DNA of 64,000 bases from Nocardia sp. CDC159 (GTDB lineage: Bacteria; Actinomycetota; Actinomycetes; Mycobacteriales; Mycobacteriaceae): NCBI RefSeq assembly GCF_023740735.1, contig NZ_JAMRXH010000001.1, forward strand, positions 248,001-312,000. Reading direction: 5' to 3'. The stretch's first letter is position 1; each line of letters opens with the position of its first letter. The notes under the pieces are model-generated. The model had not been told where the DNA came from. It saw nothing but the letters and a program-made list of their open reading frames with translations, and ran no database searches. Positions 1 to 9,684 of the stretch are shown here, piece after piece. Made by a program: the position numbers and the translations under genes.

Positions 1-168
1 GGAGATATCGACGCCGAAGGCGGTGCCCCGCACCGCGAGCCGCGCCGCCGTGCGGGTGGTTTGTCCGGTGCCGCAACCGATATCGAGCACGATGTCGCGC
101 GGGCCCACCTCGAGGGCCGCCGTCAGCCGCGACTGGTGACGGCGCAGTTCGGCGTCGTAGTCGAACAC
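1..168 (-). CDS. Class I SAM-dependent methyltransferase, N-terminal part (runs off left edge)
   Basis: The 56 visible codons read as the start of a Rossmann-fold methyltransferase. Motif I, DIGCGTG at residues 29-35, is the SAM-binding loop. GVDIS follows at residues 52-56, where the acidic residue that holds the SAM ribose normally sits. The GTG start at 168 overlaps the TAG stop of the small gene upstream (TAGTG), which suggests translational coupling and decides the start. The substrate-binding part lies outside the window, so the methyl acceptor cannot be named. Confidence 0.75.
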   Translation of the reverse strand, partial: MFDYDAELRRHQSRLTAALEVGPRDIVLDIGCGTGQTTRTAARLAVRGTAFGVDIS

Positions 169-320
169 TACGGCTGGCGCTCGTTCAGCCGCGCGTGCAG
201 GCGTTCGCGGACCTGGTCCGGGGTGTAGGCGCGACGCTTGCGTTGGTCGCGCACGATGACCACCCCGGTCGCCGCGACACCGGCCATCCCTGCCAGACCC
301 AATATCTTCCACCAGCGCAT
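168..320 (-). CDS. Small single-pass membrane protein, 50 aa, unknown function
   Basis: ATG at 320 opens a 50-residue frame ending in TAG, which overlaps the GTG start of the methyltransferase. It begins MRWWKILGLAGMAGVAATGV, a hydrophobic N-terminal segment of about 20 residues. A basic, cytosolic-looking tail follows (RDQRKRRAYTPDQV, then RLNERQP). Its codon use matches real genes here and the stop/start overlap supports it. Short membrane proteins of this layout are common next to actinobacterial genes. I do not recognise a named family. It may only serve to couple translation, or it may be a membrane partner of the methyltransferase; both are inference. Confidence 0.6.
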   Translation of the reverse strand: MRWWKILGLAGMAGVAATGVVIVRDQRKRRAYTPDQVRERLHARLNERQP

Positions 321-338
321 GCGCCTAGGCTAGTCGCC

Positions 339-986
339 GTGTCACGCGAATCGCCCTCGAGCATCGGTCTCGACGCCGCCGTGGAGCTCACCCGCACCGG
401 GGATCTGTGGCTGTTCCGCGGTCATTCCGGCGCCGACCGCACGATCCGGAGCCTGACCAACAGCCCGGTCAACCATGTCGGCATGGCCGTCGTCATCGAT
501 GACCTGCCGCCGCTGATGTGGCATGCCGAACTCGGCCGCGCCCTGCCGGACCTGTGGTCGGGCAACCACCATCGCGGCGCACAACTGCACGATCTGCGGG
601 CCGCGGTCCTGCGCTGGGCCCACGAATACGGGCAGCAGGCGTGGCTGCGCCAATTGGACCGCCCGGTGACCCGCGACATGGAGGACGCGGCGCTGCGCAC
701 GGTCGCGCGGCTGGACGGCATGCCCTTCCCGTCCACCGGAGCCCTGGCGAGCCGCTGGTTCGCGGGCCGGGTGCCGCTGCCGCGGCGGAAGAAGCGCGAC
801 ACCGGTCTCGAGAACGCCTACTGCGCGGAGATCGTCGCCCTGACCTATCAGGCCATGGGTCTGCTGCCGGAGAAGCGGCCCAATTGGTATGACCCGGGCC
901 GCTTCTGGAGCGGCGACCACCTGCGGCTGAGCGGGGACTACCACCTCGGCGGGGAGATCACGGTGATCGTTCCGGAGCAGCCCTAG
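339..986 (+). CDS. Permuted papain-fold (YiiX/NlpC-P60-like) hydrolase, 215 aa
   Basis: The GTG at 339 is preferred because upstream in-frame sequence is taken up by the oppositely oriented small gene. The order of likely catalytic residues is His46 (SPVNHVGMA), Glu64 (WHAELGR) and Cys162 (NAYCAEIV). This His-Glu-Cys order is that of circularly permuted papain-like enzymes (the YiiX/DUF830 type), which cleave amide or acyl bonds. GDLWLFRGHS near residue 21 fits the GDL strand seen at the front of that family. No signal peptide or membrane segment is visible, so it should be cytosolic. Its TAG stop overlaps the stop of arsC, which converges on it. The family assignment is good; the substrate (peptide, lipid or other amide) is unknown. 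Confidence 0.7.
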   Translation: MSRESPSSIGLDAAVELTRTGDLWLFRGHSGADRTIRSLTNSPVNHVGMAVVIDDLPPLMWHAELGRALPDLWSGNHHRGAQLHDLRAAVLRWAHEYGQQAWLRQLDRPVTRDMEDAALRTVARLDGMPFPSTGALASRWFAGRVPLPRRKKRDTGLENAYCAEIVALTYQAMGLLPEKRPNWYDPGRFWSGDHLRLSGDYHLGGEITVIVPEQP

Positions 987-1411
987 GCCACTGACGGTAT
1001 TCCGAGTTCGGCCAGCAGACCACGGACTCGGCGTTCGATCTCGTCGCGGATCGGGCGCACCGCGTCGATGCCCTGACCGGCCGGGTCGTCGAGCTTCCAA
1101 TCCAGATAGCGTTTTCCGGGGAACAACGGGCAGGCATCGCCGCAGCCCATGGTGATCACGACGTCCGACGCCTCGACCGCGGCGCCGGTGAGCACGGTGG
1201 GCACCTCGGCGGACATATCGATGCCGATCTCGCGCATCGCCGCCACCGCGATGGGATTGACGCGCTCGGCGGGATCCGATCCGGCCGAGCGGACCTCGAC
1301 GCGGGGTCCGGCCAGGTGGGTGAGGAAGGCGGCGGCCATCTGGGAGCGCCCGGCGTTGTGGACGCAAACGAACAGGACGCTGGGGATGGGAGTAGTCGCG
1401 TCGCCGGTCAT
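983..1411 (-). CDS. arsC: Arsenate reductase, low-molecular-weight phosphatase fold
   Basis: A 142-residue ArsC that reduces arsenate to arsenite for export. The CX5R phosphate/arsenate loop is visible as CVHNAGRS (Cys16 to Arg22). Two further cysteines, Cys90 and Cys94 in GCGDACPLFPGKRY, lie where the redox-relay cysteines of thioredoxin-linked ArsC proteins are found. Here they are closer together, as I recall for actinobacterial members, so either thioredoxin or mycothiol could be the reductant. The ATG at 1411 overlaps the TGA of acr3 (ATGA), so it is the last gene of arsR-acr3-arsC and probably translationally coupled. Its stop overlaps that of the converging hydrolase gene, leaving no room for a terminator. 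Confidence 0.92.
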   Translation of the reverse strand: MTGDATTPIPSVLFVCVHNAGRSQMAAAFLTHLAGPRVEVRSAGSDPAERVNPIAVAAMREIGIDMSAEVPTVLTGAAVEASDVVITMGCGDACPLFPGKRYLDWKLDDPAGQGIDAVRPIRDEIERRVRGLLAELGIPSVA

Positions 1412-2469
1412 GACAGTGCTCCGGTTGGATGCTCGATGGGATTGCGCGGGAAACGGTTTCGTAGCGCCAGGCAGACGTACACCAGACCGACGAGGACGGG
1501 GACCTCGATGAGCGGGCCGACCACCCCCGCGAGTGCCTGGCCGGAGCTCGCGCCGTAGGTGGCGATCGCGACGGCGATGGCGAGTTCGAAGTTGTTGCCC
1601 GCGGCGGTGAACGCCAGGGTGGTGGTGCGTTCATAGCCCAGGCCCAGCAGTGCGCCGAGCAGGTAGCCCCCGCCCCACATGAGCGCGAAATACGCCAGCA
1701 GCGGTATCGCGATGCGCGCGACATCGAGGGGGTGGGCGGTGATTCGGTCGCCCTGCAGCGCGAACAGGATGACGATCGTGAACAGCAGTCCGTACAACGC
1801 CCACGGGCCCAGCCGGGGCAGCACGGTGTTCTCGTACCGGTCTCGGCCTCCTGCCCTTTCACCGAAGTGACGAGTCAGGAAACCGGCCAGCAGCGGGATA
1901 CCCAGAAAAATGAGCACGGATTTCGCGATCTGCCACGGCGAGACATGGATCTCGCTCCGCGCCAGGCCCAGCCAACCGGGCAGCACCGCCAGGTAGAACC
2001 AGCCGAGCACGGCGAACATCAGCACCTGGAAGATCGAATTCAACGCCACCAGCACCGCGGCGGCCTCGCGGTCGCCACCGGCCAGATCGTTCCAGATGAT
2101 CACCATCGCGATGCACCGGGCCAGGCCGACGATGATCAACCCGGTCCGGAAGTCGGGCAGATCCGCCAGCAGCGCCCAGGCCAGGGCGAACATCAGCGCG
2201 GGACCGATGGCCCAGTTCAGGATGAGCGAGCCGAACAGCAGGCGGCGGTCGCCGGTGACGGAGCCGAGCCGGTCGTAGCGGACCTTCGCCAGCACCGGAT
2301 ACATCATCACCAGCAAGCCGATCGCGATCGGCAGCGAGACACCGTCCACCTGGACCGTCGCCAGCGTCTGCCCGAGACCCGGAACCGCGCGGCCCAGCAG
2401 CAGTCCCGCGGCCATGGCCGCGCCGATCCATACCGGCAGGAACCGGTCCAGAGTGGAGAGGGTGATCAC
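1408..2469 (-). CDS. acr3: Arsenite efflux permease, Acr3 family
   Basis: A 353-residue polytopic membrane protein with about ten hydrophobic segments. Its length suits Acr3, which exports arsenite using the proton gradient. The family signature cysteine is Cys119 in GLARCIAMVIIWND, in the fourth membrane segment. I chose the GTG at 2469 because it overlaps the arsR stop (GTGA) and begins the first hydrophobic stretch (VITLSTLDRFLPVW). A longer open frame upstream is out of register with arsR and is a GC-rich shadow. The neighbours arsR and arsC on the same strand confirm the role. The export partner for ArsI products is also expected to be this permease, which is inference. Confidence 0.93.
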   Translation of the reverse strand: MITLSTLDRFLPVWIGAAMAAGLLLGRAVPGLGQTLATVQVDGVSLPIAIGLLVMMYPVLAKVRYDRLGSVTGDRRLLFGSLILNWAIGPALMFALAWALLADLPDFRTGLIIVGLARCIAMVIIWNDLAGGDREAAAVLVALNSIFQVLMFAVLGWFYLAVLPGWLGLARSEIHVSPWQIAKSVLIFLGIPLLAGFLTRHFGERAGGRDRYENTVLPRLGPWALYGLLFTIVILFALQGDRITAHPLDVARIAIPLLAYFALMWGGGYLLGALLGLGYERTTTLAFTAAGNNFELAIAVAIATYGASSGQALAGVVGPLIEVPVLVGLVYVCLALRNRFPRNPIEHPTGALS

Positions 2470-2837
2470 GCGGTCACCGTCGATCCGGCCTCGGCTGCCA
2501 GCAGGTCCGAAAGCCGTTGCAGCGCTTCGGGAACCACCCGGTAGTACACCCAGGACGCTCGGCGCTCGCTGGTCAGCAACCCGGCCTGCCGCAGTACCTT
2601 CAGGTGATGGGACACGGTGGGCTGGCCGACGTCGAGACCGTCGGACACCTCGCATACGCACGCCTCCTGTCCCGCCCGCGATGCGATCGCCGACAGCAGC
2701 CGCAGCCGCACCGGGTCCGACAGCGCCTTGAACATCACGGCCAGCTCGGTCGCGGTCTCGGCGTCCAAGGGCGAGCGGGTGCGGGGTGTGGCCGCACAGA
2801 CCGATGCGGCCACACCTATCGGCACTGGATTCGACAT
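2466..2837 (-). CDS. arsR: ArsR/SmtB-family arsenite-responsive repressor (CVC type)
   Basis: A 123-residue winged-helix repressor. The helix-turn-helix spans roughly residues 64-88 (QPTVSHHLKVLRQAGLL), preceded by the family hallmark ALSDPVRLRLLSA. Cys60 and Cys62 (ACVCEVSDG) sit in the helix where the E. coli-type ELCVCDL arsenite sensor lies; Cys14 is an extra candidate ligand. Arsenite binding should release DNA and derepress acr3 and arsC, which follow with 4-nt overlaps. The ATG at 2837 is preferred over an upstream extension because it gives the normal family length and leaves a palindrome (2842-2865) just in front of it as a likely operator. Confidence 0.92.
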   Translation of the reverse strand: MSNPVPIGVAASVCAATPRTRSPLDAETATELAVMFKALSDPVRLRLLSAIASRAGQEACVCEVSDGLDVGQPTVSHHLKVLRQAGLLTSERRASWVYYRVVPEALQRLSDLLAAEAGSTVTA

Positions 2838-2841
2838 GCAT

Positions 2842-2865
2842 CGATATTGACGGTCATCTATATCG
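2842..2865. promoter_or_regulatory. Candidate ArsR operator in front of arsR
   Basis: CGATAT (2842-2847) and ATATCG (2860-2865) form a perfect inverted repeat. Between them lies the smaller palindrome TGACGGTCA (2848-2856). The site is 5 bp upstream of the arsR start and downstream of arsI, so it would let arsR-acr3-arsC be driven separately from arsI. The size matches SmtB/ArsR 12-2-12-type operators; binding is inferred. Confidence 0.5.
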
Positions 2866-2908
2866 TGGGCAAGCGAACGGCCGATGAACTCCACCGCGCA
2901 CCGGAGGG

Positions 2909-3421
2909 TCAGGAGCGGCGGCTCGACCCGGACGCCACCGCCTTTTCCTCCGCGGCGCTGCCGCAGCACCCACCCTCGGCGGCGGCCTCCGCGGCGGGGC
3001 CGCAGCACATCCGCACCGCCTCGGCATCGTCGAGTTCCGGTGCGGTACCGAAGGATTCACTATCGGCCAGGACGGTGTAGACCTCCCACCGCTCCCGGTC
3101 CGGGGCGGTGACCCACACCTTGTCCTGGGTGGCGAAACAACAGGTGGTCGCGATCTGCTCCTCGGTGAACAACCCCGCCTGCGACAGCCGCGCGATCTCC
3201 CCGTGCACCTGTTCGGAGGATTCGACCTCGATGCCGAGATGGTTGATGCCGCCGCCGCGGCCGGGGTTTTCGATGAGCACCAGCTTCAGCGGGGGCTCGG
3301 CGATGGCGAAATTGGCGTAGCCGGGCTTGCGCTTGGCCGGTTCGGCGTTGAACAGCGTCGAGTAGAACCGGATCGCCTGGTCGAGATCGTCGACATCAAG
3401 GGCGAGCTGGATGCGGGACAT
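2909..3421 (-). CDS. arsI: ArsI C-As lyase (CadI-like VOC dioxygenase) with extra C-terminal cysteine pairs
   Basis: A 170-residue vicinal-oxygen-chelate protein matching ArsI, the Fe(II) enzyme that splits the C-As bond of trivalent organoarsenicals. Metal ligands are visible as Gln5, His61 (INHLG) and Glu113 (ERWEVY). The substrate-binding pair is Cys94-Cys95 in ATTCCFATQDKVWV. After residue 125 a tail adds Cys139-Cys140 (MCCG) and Cys152-Cys153 (GCCG), which could buffer metalloids before catalysis. Mycobacterial CadI is the same fold, so cadmium induction is an alternative. The ATG at 3421 gives the standard N-terminus (MSRIQLALDV). The gene diverges from the second arsR and precedes the arsR-acr3-arsC block. 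Confidence 0.85.
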   Translation of the reverse strand: MSRIQLALDVDDLDQAIRFYSTLFNAEPAKRKPGYANFAIAEPPLKLVLIENPGRGGGINHLGIEVESSEQVHGEIARLSQAGLFTEEQIATTCCFATQDKVWVTAPDRERWEVYTVLADSESFGTAPELDDAEAVRMCCGPAAEAAAEGGCCGSAAEEKAVASGSSRRS

Positions 3422-3443
3422 GACTTCGAACCTCCACTTGTGA

Positions 3444-3498
3444 GACATATATCGAAGAACTGACGACCCGAGTCTGCCCCACCTCTTCGACATATGTC
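3444..3498. promoter_or_regulatory. Paired ArsR-type operators in the arsI/arsR2 divergent promoter
   Basis: Two related sites lie between the divergent starts. One is TTCGACATATGTC (3486-3498), holding the perfect palindrome GACATATGTC. The other is its inverted cousin GACATATATCGAA (3444-3456). They share TTCGAyATATGTC and could be bound by the arsR2 product to control both arsI and itself. Both sequence and placement are seen; the regulator is inferred. Confidence 0.55.
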
Positions 3499-3522
3499 AA
3501 TAAAGTCGCTAGAGTCGATCTC

Positions 3523-3882
3523 ATGCCCAAGGCGCTGCCCGTCATCGATATGTCCGCACCCGTCTGCTGCCCACCCGTGGCGGCGGGGCCGGTCGACGAC
3601 GCCGCCGCCCTCGAAGTGGCGTTGCGGCTCAAGGCGATTGCCGATCCGGTGCGGGTGAAGCTGATGTCGCTGCTGCTGACCAGCGCGGGCGGTGCGGAGA
3701 ACAGCGGCGATCTCGCCGCGGCGGTCGGGCTGTCGGAATCGACGGTGAGCCATCATCTCGGCCAGCTTCGCAACGCCGGACTCATCGAATCCGAGCGCCG
3801 CGGCATGAACACCTTCCACCGCGCCCGCCGCGACGCCCTCACCGCCCTGTGCGTGGTCCTCGATCCGAACTGCTGCCGCTGA
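3523..3882 (+). CDS. arsR: Second ArsR-family repressor (N-terminal CC type)
   Basis: A 119-residue winged-helix regulator: RLKAIADPVRVKLMSLLL is the family hallmark, and STVSHHLGQLRNAGLIESERR (about residues 72-92) is the recognition part. Unlike the neighbouring ArsR it has no cysteine in the alpha-3 sensor helix. Instead Cys15-Cys16 (VCCPP) lie in the N-terminal arm and Cys117-Cys118 (NCCR) end the protein. The CC arm is the position used by Corynebacterium ArsR, but the third ligand there (around residue 55) is absent here. The C-terminal pair may replace it. It diverges from arsI and probably controls it. Confidence 0.88.
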   Translation: MPKALPVIDMSAPVCCPPVAAGPVDDAAALEVALRLKAIADPVRVKLMSLLLTSAGGAENSGDLAAAVGLSESTVSHHLGQLRNAGLIESERRGMNTFHRARRDALTALCVVLDPNCCR

Positions 3883-4000
3883 CCACCAGCGGACTCACCC
3901 CGCCAGCTCCACTCGATTAGTTCGACCGGTCGGTATCATCCGATCGATTGTCGAGCACCGTTCGAGCTCCCGGAGGACCGGCGATGACGACGAGGCGGGT

Positions 4001-4960
4001 GTGACACGGCTGCCGTACTACGCGGCGATGCTGGCGACGGCGGGCGCCCTGCCGGCGGACGGGGCGCGCTGGAACTACGAGGTGAAATTCGACGGCATCC
4101 GGGCCATCGGATACGTCGGCGACACCCTGCGCCTGATGTCGCGCAACGACAAGGACATCACCGCCGCCTGGCCCGAATTCGCCGATCTCGCCCCCGCGGA
4201 CCCACCCATCGTCGTCGACGGCGAGATCGTCACCTTCACCGCCGACGGCCGGACCTCCTTCGAGGCTCTGCAACCGCGCATGCATCAGCGCAACCCCGCG
4301 ATGATCAGTGCGCTGACCCGCTCGGTGCCCGCCACCTACCTGATCTTCGATCTGCTGCACATCGGTGACCGCGCCCTGATCGACCTCCCCTACGACCAGC
4401 GCCGCCGACTCCTCGAACAGCTCGACCCGCGCGGCCCCCGCTGGCAGGTCCCGCCGCGCCTGTCCGGCAGCGGCCCGGAGGTCCTCGCCGAAGCCGAACG
4501 CCTCGGCCTGGAAGGCATCGTCTGCAAACGCCTCGACAGCCCCTACCTACCCGGCCGCCGCACCCCACTGTGGATCAAGGTCAAGAACACCCGCGACCAG
4601 GAGGTCGTCATCGTCGGCTGGCGCCCCGGCACCGGCAGACGCGCGGGCGGCATCGGCTCGCTGCTCATGGCCGTCCACGACGACACCGGCGCGCTGCGCT
4701 ACATCGGCAACGTCGGCACCGGCTTCACCCAGGCCACCCTCACCGACCTCGAGACCCGACTGCGCCCCCTACGCCGCCCAACCCCCACGGTCTCCGCCGA
4801 CGTCAAGGACGCCATCTGGGTCGATCCGCAACTCGTCGGCGAGGTCACCTTCACCGAATGGACCGGCGACGGCCGCCTACGCCATCCGTCTTGGCGCGGG
4901 CTGCGCCCCGACAAGTCGCCGCGCGAGGTCGCCATGCCCGATTTCGGACGGCAGGCATAG
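4001..4960 (+). CDS. ATP-dependent DNA ligase (LigC/LigD ligase-domain type), 319 aa
   Basis: A stand-alone two-domain ligase. Motif I is EVKFDGIRAI with the AMP-accepting Lys29. SRNDKDIT, VVDGEIV (III), EGIVCKR (IV) and LWIKVKN (V) follow in order, then an OB-fold from about residue 205 to the end. No polymerase or nuclease domain is attached, so it resembles LigC rather than full LigD. GTG 4001 is chosen because the nearby ATG at 3984 is in another frame and stops at once. A second LigC paralogue is encoded at 40328-41419 beside a Prim-Pol gene, so this is the orphan copy, as with LigC2 in mycobacteria. Role: sealing of nicks in backup repair. A 10-bp palindrome (3923-3932) precedes the gene. 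Confidence 0.85.
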   Translation: MTRLPYYAAMLATAGALPADGARWNYEVKFDGIRAIGYVGDTLRLMSRNDKDITAAWPEFADLAPADPPIVVDGEIVTFTADGRTSFEALQPRMHQRNPAMISALTRSVPATYLIFDLLHIGDRALIDLPYDQRRRLLEQLDPRGPRWQVPPRLSGSGPEVLAEAERLGLEGIVCKRLDSPYLPGRRTPLWIKVKNTRDQEVVIVGWRPGTGRRAGGIGSLLMAVHDDTGALRYIGNVGTGFTQATLTDLETRLRPLRRPTPTVSADVKDAIWVDPQLVGEVTFTEWTGDGRLRHPSWRGLRPDKSPREVAMPDFGRQA

Positions 4961-5023
4961 GCCGCATCGCCCCATCCGGAAGCAAACTGGGCAACTCGGA
5001 TATGACGTGACACGATCTCGTAG

Positions 5024-5473
5024 GTGACCAGCAAACCCGCCGGTGATCAGTATCTGCGCGATCTCGCGCGGCTGCGTCGCGTCCGCGACCGGATCGACCG
5101 GGACTACGCCCAGCCGCTGGACGTGGAGGCGCTCGCGCGCGACGCGCACATGTCGGCGGGACACCTCAGCCGCCAGTTCCGGGCCGCCTACGGCGAATCG
5201 CCCTACTCCTATCTGATGACCCGGCGCATCGAGCGCGCGATGTCGCTGCTGCGGCGCGGTGATCTCAGTGTCACCGAGGTGTGTTTCGCGGTCGGCTGTT
5301 CGTCGCTGGGCACCTTCAGCACCCGCTTCACCGAACTGGTGGGCATGTCGCCCAGCGTCTATCGGCGCGAGGCGGCGCAGGCGACCGAGGGGATACCGTC
5401 GTGCGTCGCCAAACAGGTCACCAGACCGATCAGGAATCGAGAAGCACCGCCCGCGGGGTCGCAATTAGCGTGA
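5024..5473 (+). CDS. Short AraC-family transcriptional regulator
   Basis: 149 residues made almost entirely of the AraC DNA-binding domain: the first helix-turn-helix around residues 35-58 (DVEALARDAHMSAGHLSRQF) and the second around 84-112 (VTEVCFAVGCSSLGTFSTRF), then the typical VGMSPSVYRR. There is no N-terminal sensor domain, so effector sensing, if any, must come from elsewhere. The start is GTG 5024. Its TGA overlaps the GTG start of the VOC gene (GTGA), so the two are one transcription unit. AraC-VOC pairs of this kind are common in Nocardia and mycobacteria; the inducer is unknown. Confidence 0.85.
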   Translation: MTSKPAGDQYLRDLARLRRVRDRIDRDYAQPLDVEALARDAHMSAGHLSRQFRAAYGESPYSYLMTRRIERAMSLLRRGDLSVTEVCFAVGCSSLGTFSTRFTELVGMSPSVYRREAAQATEGIPSCVAKQVTRPIRNREAPPAGSQLA

Positions 5474-5889
5474 GCGACATGGACACCACCATTCACGCAA
5501 GCTTCCTTCCGCACAACGATCCGGAGGCCGCCAAGGCCTTCTACGGCACCACCCTGGGCTGGGAGATTCGCAAGGATGTCGGCTACGGCGGCATGCACTG
5601 GATCACCGTCGGCCCCGCGGGGCAGCCCGAGATCAATGTCGTGTTGTATCCGCCGCAGGCCACGCCGGGCCTGACCGACGAGGAGCGCCGGGTCGTCACC
5701 GAGATGATGGCCAAGGGCACCTTCGCCACCCTGGTGCTGGCCGCCGAGGATGTCGATGCCACCTTCGAGAAGTTGCAGGCGACCGACGCCGAGGTCGTCC
5801 AGGAACCAACCGACCAGCCCTACGGCGTCCGCGACTGCGCGTTCCGCGACCCGGCGGGCAACATGATTCGAATCCAGCAAGTCGGCTGA
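5470..5889 (+). CDS. VOC (glyoxalase/bleomycin-resistance fold) family protein
   Basis: 139 residues with two beta-alpha-beta-beta-beta repeats: HASFLPHNDPEAAKAFYGTT at the start and FATLVLAAEDVDATFEKL in the second half, ending in FRDPAGNMIRIQQVG, the usual VOC terminus. Such proteins bind a small ligand or use a metal for isomerase, dioxygenase or resistance chemistry. The clear H/E metal pattern of glyoxalase I is not obvious here, so it may be a binding protein. GTG 5470 overlaps the araC stop. Expression should follow the AraC regulator. Confidence 0.75.
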   Translation: MSDMDTTIHASFLPHNDPEAAKAFYGTTLGWEIRKDVGYGGMHWITVGPAGQPEINVVLYPPQATPGLTDEERRVVTEMMAKGTFATLVLAAEDVDATFEKLQATDAEVVQEPTDQPYGVRDCAFRDPAGNMIRIQQVG

Positions 5890-5954
5890 ACTCCACCCCG
5901 CCGCGGCCGCCGTCGAGCACGCCGACGGCGGCCCGGCCGAGAGAGGAAGACACC

Positions 5955-8345
<2,391 letters not shown>

Positions 8346-8359
8346 GCCGGAACCGATGA

Positions 8360-8932
8360 TCACCGCTCAGGCCGATCGCCCCGCTCCGCGACCGCCGCGG
8401 CCAGATCCGCCTCGGAGATCAGGCGCTCGTCCGGATCGGGGGCCGATCGCGGTTCGAAGCGCAGACCCTCCATATAGGGCGTGGGCTTGCCGCGGCGGTG
8501 ATCCAGGAATTCCTTGGTGTAGTAGTCGCGCGCCTGCTCCGGCGAACGCGCACCGCTGACGATGTCGTGCATGAGATTCAGCGCCAGCAGGTTGGACCGC
8601 TCGTCGTGGCACAGCGACGACACCTCGCCGGTGGTGCGATCGACGGTCAGGCCGCCGTCGAATCGCGCCAGCGTCGAATACATCGCCACCGGCACCGGAT
8701 ACTCCACGACACCCGACACCGAATCGGTGTGCGGCGCGGGAAAGTTGTGCTCCCAGTAACTGCGCGAGGCCACCAGCCGCCGCCACGGTCCGACCCCGTG
8801 CCAGATCAGGGCGCTGTCGGTGGCCTCGTGCGGTTCACCGTAGGCGTCGAGCACCGCCAGCGCGGCGGCGCGGGACGGCTGCGGCCAGCCCGCCACGATA
8901 TCCGCGGCCCGGTTCGTCACTGCTCCGCTCAT
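8360..8932 (-). CDS. Conserved hypothetical protein, 190 aa
   Basis: Soluble, acidic, without a signal peptide or membrane segment. It begins MSGAVTNRAADIVAGWPQPS, and the middle carries WHGVGPWRRLVASRSYWEHN and TDSVSGVVEYPVPVAMYSTLA. I recognise no catalytic motif. The ATG at 8932 is preferred; a longer frame would run into lexA. It lies 46 bp downstream of lexA on the same strand, so cotranscription with lexA is likely and a DNA-damage-related role is possible but unproven. Confidence 0.6.
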   Translation of the reverse strand: MSGAVTNRAADIVAGWPQPSRAAALAVLDAYGEPHEATDSALIWHGVGPWRRLVASRSYWEHNFPAPHTDSVSGVVEYPVPVAMYSTLARFDGGLTVDRTTGEVSSLCHDERSNLLALNLMHDIVSGARSPEQARDYYTKEFLDHRRGKPTPYMEGLRFEPRSAPDPDERLISEADLAAAVAERGDRPER

Positions 8933-8978
8933 GACCACGGTCGTACCCGGCGCGATTCCGGCCAAACCGGACGGGGCG

Positions 8979-9635
8979 TCACACCCGCCGCAGCACCGAC
9001 ACCACCTTGCCCAGCACCACGGCCCGATCGCCATCGATGACGTCGTAGGCCGGATTGCGGGGTTCGAGATAGACGTGCCCGCCGCGGCGGCGGTACACCT
9101 TCACCGTCGCCTCCTCGTCGATCATGGCGGCCACGATGTCACCGGAGTTCGCCTCGTGCTGCTGGCGCACCACCACGATGTCGCCATCGCAGATGGCCGC
9201 ATCGATCATCGAATCGCCCCGCACCCGCAGCCCGAAAACCGTTCCGCGGCCGACCATCTGGCGTGACATGGTGAGTATGTCGTCGGTGTGCTCCTCGGCC
9301 AGGATCGGCGTGCCCGCAGCGATGTCGCCGACCACCGGGACCGGCACCGAATCCTCGTCCCGTTCGCGGGGTGCGGCCGCGCGCAGGAACAGCCGCACAT
9401 CGATGGGCCGCGTCACGGTCTCACCGCGGCGCAGAAAACCCTTGTCCTCCAGCGCCTTCAGATGTTTGGACACCGACGAGGTCGATCGCAGTCCCACCGC
9501 CTCGCCCAACTCCCGCGTGCCGGGCGGATATCCGTGCCGGACCACCCACTCCTGGATGGTGGCGAGGATGCGCTGCTGGCGCGGCGGCAGGGCCGAGGTG
9601 TCGAGATGGTCGAACGCGTCGTCGTATCCGGTCAC
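8979..9635 (-). CDS. lexA: LexA-family SOS repressor (probable paralogue)
   Basis: 218 residues. An N-terminal winged helix (GTRELGEAVGLRSTSSVSKH, about 39-58) is followed by a full S24 peptidase-like domain: cleavage site Ala107-Gly108 (DIAAGTPI), catalytic Ser142 (RGDSMIDAAICDGD) and Lys179 (EATVKVY). RecA-stimulated autocleavage should be possible. The recognition helix reads SSVSKHLKALE where classic actinobacterial LexA has SSVAHQLRTLE. No GAAC-N4-GTTC SOS box is visible in the gap upstream of the GTG start (9635). The neighbours are also not the usual ones for the main lexA. I therefore suspect a second LexA with altered operator preference; the family assignment itself is firm. Confidence 0.88.
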   Translation of the reverse strand: MTGYDDAFDHLDTSALPPRQQRILATIQEWVVRHGYPPGTRELGEAVGLRSTSSVSKHLKALEDKGFLRRGETVTRPIDVRLFLRAAAPRERDEDSVPVPVVGDIAAGTPILAEEHTDDILTMSRQMVGRGTVFGLRVRGDSMIDAAICDGDIVVVRQQHEANSGDIVAAMIDEEATVKVYRRRGGHVYLEPRNPAYDVIDGDRAVVLGKVVSVLRRV

Positions 9636-9684
9636 CGGGGCATCCTAAGCGGTGCCGCCGAGCGGCCCGCGCACCCACGCGGAT

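Noticed and set aside
9636..9684. SOS box upstream of lexA
   Set aside because: Searched for GAAC-N4-GTTC by eye; none is present between lexA and the LCP stop.
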